Of a DNA stretch of 64,000 nucleotides, positions 62,408 through 64,000 are shown one piece after another (within the stretch, counting starts at the first letter, position 1; every line of letters starts with the position of its first letter). Origin of the DNA: Georgenia_A wangjunii (GTDB lineage Bacteria; Actinomycetota; Actinomycetes; Actinomycetales; Actinomycetaceae); assembly GCF_036421915.1 (NCBI RefSeq), contig NZ_JAZGOM010000003.1; one strand, 5' to 3'. Both the position numbers and the translations under genes were made by a program. The notes below the pieces were generated by a model. That model worked only from the letters and a program-made list of their open reading frames with translations. It had not been told where the DNA came from and searched no databases.

Positions 62408-64000
62408 TCAGCGGGTGGCGAATCGTCTCCGCGCCAGCACAGCGAGCGCCGCGCCGGCGATGAGGAGGCTGAGTGCCGCGAGGGCGCCCGCCGCCGAACC
62501 GCCCACACCGGTGACGGGCAGCCCACCGCCCGTCGGGTCGGTGCCAGGTCCGACCCCGTCCGTGGTGGGCCCGTCGGTCGGCTCCTCGGTCGGTTCACCA
62601 GTGGGCTCCTCGGTCGGCTCGCCGGTCGTCGGCTCCTCGGTCGTGGGCTCCTCGGTCGTCGGCTCCTCGCTCGGTTCCTCAGCGAGGAGCACCGTCCCGT
62701 AGAGCGCCGGGACGGTGAGGGTGAGCTCGCCGTCGACCGCGCTGACTCGCTCGCCGGTGAGGGCGTCCTGGAAGACCGTGGCCCGCTCCTCCCAGGGCAG
62801 GTCGACCGTGACCTCCTGCGCGTCGGTGCTGTTGTTGTAGGCGACGACGGCGTGCACACCGTCGTGTGCCCTACCGAGGACCACGACGTTCTCGTCCACG
62901 TGCAGCGGAGCGTCGATGGAGCCGCGCCGGAGGACGGCGTTGTCGTTCCGCAGCCCGATGAGCTCACGGAAGTCCTCGAGCAGGACCGTGTCGGGCTCCC
63001 CACCCATGTCCTCCCACGGGTACGTCGCGCGGTTGAAGGGGTCCTCGCCGCCGGTCACGCCCACCTCGTCGCCGTAGAAGACCGTGGGGGAGCCGGGGAA
63101 CGTCATCTGGAACAGGACTGCGAGGCGCAACCGTTGCTTCGCCTCCTCGACCTCCTCCGGGGAGCTGTCCTCGTCGACGTATCCGAACTGGTGCAGAGCG
63201 CGCGCGGCGTCGTGCGTAGAGAGCAGGTTCATGAGGGCGTAGAACGCCTGCGGCGGGTACGCCTCGCGCATGAGCTCGATGTTGTCGTACGTCTCGCCGG
63301 CGTCGCGACCGCCGGCGAAGTCGATGACCGCGTTGCGGAAGATGTAGTTCATCGTCGTGTCGAAGGTGTCGCCGAGGAAGTACTTCGAGGAGTCGAACCA
63401 CGTCTCGGCGATGGTGAGGGAGTCGGGGTTCGTCGCCTTGATGGCTGAGCGCCACTCCCGCCAGAACTCGTCGCTCACCCAGGGCGTGACGTCCATGCGC
63501 CAGCCGTCGATGCCTCGGTCGAGCCACGTGTGCATGACCGAGTCCTCGCTCCCGAACGCGAAGTCCTTGAAGCTGTCCGACTCGGTCAGCTCGGGCAACG
63601 TCGTCACGCCTGTCCACCCGCTGTACTGGGCGTCCGGCTCGGTCTCGTCCGGGAAGAACCGGAACCAGTCGTACCAGGGGGAGTCCGGCCTGATCGTCTC
63701 CTCCTCGAAGGCGCCGGTGCCGGGGAAGTTGCCGTAGCGATCGAAGTACACCGAGTCGCTTCCGGTGTGGTTGAGCGAGGTGTCGAGGATGACCCTGATC
63801 CCGCGAGCCTCGGCCTCCTCGGTGAGCGTGACGAGGTCCTCGTTCGTGCCGAAGTTGTCGTCGATGCTGAGGTAGTCGGCGGTGTCGTACTTGTGGTTGC
63901 TGCCCGCCTCGAAGATGGGGTTGAGGTAGAGCGTGTTGATCCCGAGGTCCTCGAGGTAGTCGAGCTTGTCGATGATCCCAGCGAGGTCGCCGCCGAAGAA
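62408..64000 (-). CDS. GH13 alpha-amylase-family enzyme, LPVTG cell-wall anchored (5' end outside window)
   Basis: The C-terminal 530 residues of an extracellular glycoside hydrolase. GH13 regions are visible: region I ILDTSLNHTG, region II GIDGWRMDV (nucleophile Asp), region III LTIAETWF (acid Glu) and region IV LLSTHDAAR. The upstream part FGGDLAGIIDKLDYLEDLGI is typical of neopullulanase/cyclomaltodextrinase-like enzymes. After a beta domain comes a Thr/Glu/Pro repeat stretch (EEPTTEEPTTEEPTTGEP) and a sortase signal: LPVTG, a hydrophobic helix (GALAALSLLIAGAALAVLA) and RRRFATR. The enzyme should be linked to peptidoglycan and cut alpha-glucans (starch, pullulan or glycogen) at the surface; exact specificity needs the missing N-terminus. 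Confidence 0.93.
   Translation of the reverse strand, partial: FFGGDLAGIIDKLDYLEDLGINTLYLNPIFEAGSNHKYDTADYLSIDDNFGTNEDLVTLTEEAEARGIRVILDTSLNHTGSDSVYFDRYGNFPGTGAFEEETIRPDSPWYDWFRFFPDETEPDAQYSGWTGVTTLPELTESDSFKDFAFGSEDSVMHTWLDRGIDGWRMDVTPWVSDEFWREWRSAIKATNPDSLTIAETWFDSSKYFLGDTFDTTMNYIFRNAVIDFAGGRDAGETYDNIELMREAYPPQAFYALMNLLSTHDAARALHQFGYVDEDSSPEEVEEAKQRLRLAVLFQMTFPGSPTVFYGDEVGVTGGEDPFNRATYPWEDMGGEPDTVLLEDFRELIGLRNDNAVLRRGSIDAPLHVDENVVVLGRAHDGVHAVVAYNNSTDAQEVTVDLPWEERATVFQDALTGERVSAVDGELTLTVPALYGTVLLAEEPSEEPTTEEPTTEEPTTGEPTEEPTGEPTEEPTDGPTTDGVGPGTDPTGGGLPVTGVGGSAAGALAALSLLIAGAALAVLARRRFATR

Overview
The window comes from a very GC-rich actinobacterial chromosome. Third codon positions are almost always G or C, GTG starts are common, genes overlap by 4 bp (ATGA/GTGA), and many starts sit 6-7 bases after a TAnnnT-like -10 box with no Shine-Dalgarno sequence. 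The gene order comEC-holA-rpsT-lepA-hemW-hrcA-dnaJ-rsmE-phoH-ybeY-era followed by leuA-recO-uppS-zur/znu-glyS-dusB fits the order Micrococcales (Cellulomonas/Georgenia-like). Genus cannot be settled from sequence reading alone. I see no tRNA, rRNA, CRISPR array, integrase or transposase, so this is core chromosome with a few lineage-specific blocks.

Layout: (1) 1-4640 holds the end of comEC, holA, a Nudix hydrolase, a DMT-type exporter, rpsT and a PemK/MazF-like gene. (2) 4694-8132 is a three-gene block of circularly permuted ATP-grasp, alpha-E and transglutaminase-like peptidase, a predicted peptide ligation/cleavage module. (3) 8263-23179 is housekeeping: lepA, hemW, a CIRCE-controlled hrcA-dnaJ-rsmE-SDR run and phoH-ybeY-CNNM/CBS-era. 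Small DinB and VOC genes lie among several dispersed and tandem repeats. (4) 23212-24693 is a membrane-linked alpha/beta hydrolase. (5) 24809-48931 is a 24-kb type-VII-secretion-like locus: PP2C phosphatase, FHA protein, Ser/Thr kinase, FHA-HTH-like protein, a 2085-residue single-pass surface protein of Ig-like and FnIII repeats, MoxR ATPase, DUF58 protein, a transglutaminase-like membrane protein without its catalytic triad, an FHA-FtsK (EssC/EccC-like) ATPase, a WXG100-size protein without the WXG motif, and two paralogous membrane FHA proteins. (6) 48988-52515 has leuA with a leucine leader peptide and attenuator-like hairpin, then recO and uppS. (7) 52647-56483 has a DedA-like gene and the znuA-znuC-znuB-zur operon with Zur-like operators. 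(8) 56557-64000 has glyS, a YibE/F protein, an Nramp-like transporter with atypical metal-site motifs, dusB, and an LPVTG-anchored GH13 amylase that runs off the window.

The most unusual region is the 24-kb secretion-like locus. Its ATPase, small helical substrate, kinase/phosphatase pair and five FHA-type domains form a coherent phospho-controlled export or cell-envelope machine. No EccB, EccD, EccE or mycosin gene is present, and the giant Ig/FnIII protein is the only component large enough to cross the cell wall. Non-coding features of note are two ~97-bp palindromic elements (11031-11129 and 14086-14180), a 131-bp element with 27-bp inverted ends (52530-52660), a 60-base hairpin upstream of glyS, a 22-24 bp degenerate tandem array (12397-12562), and the leucine leader of leuA.
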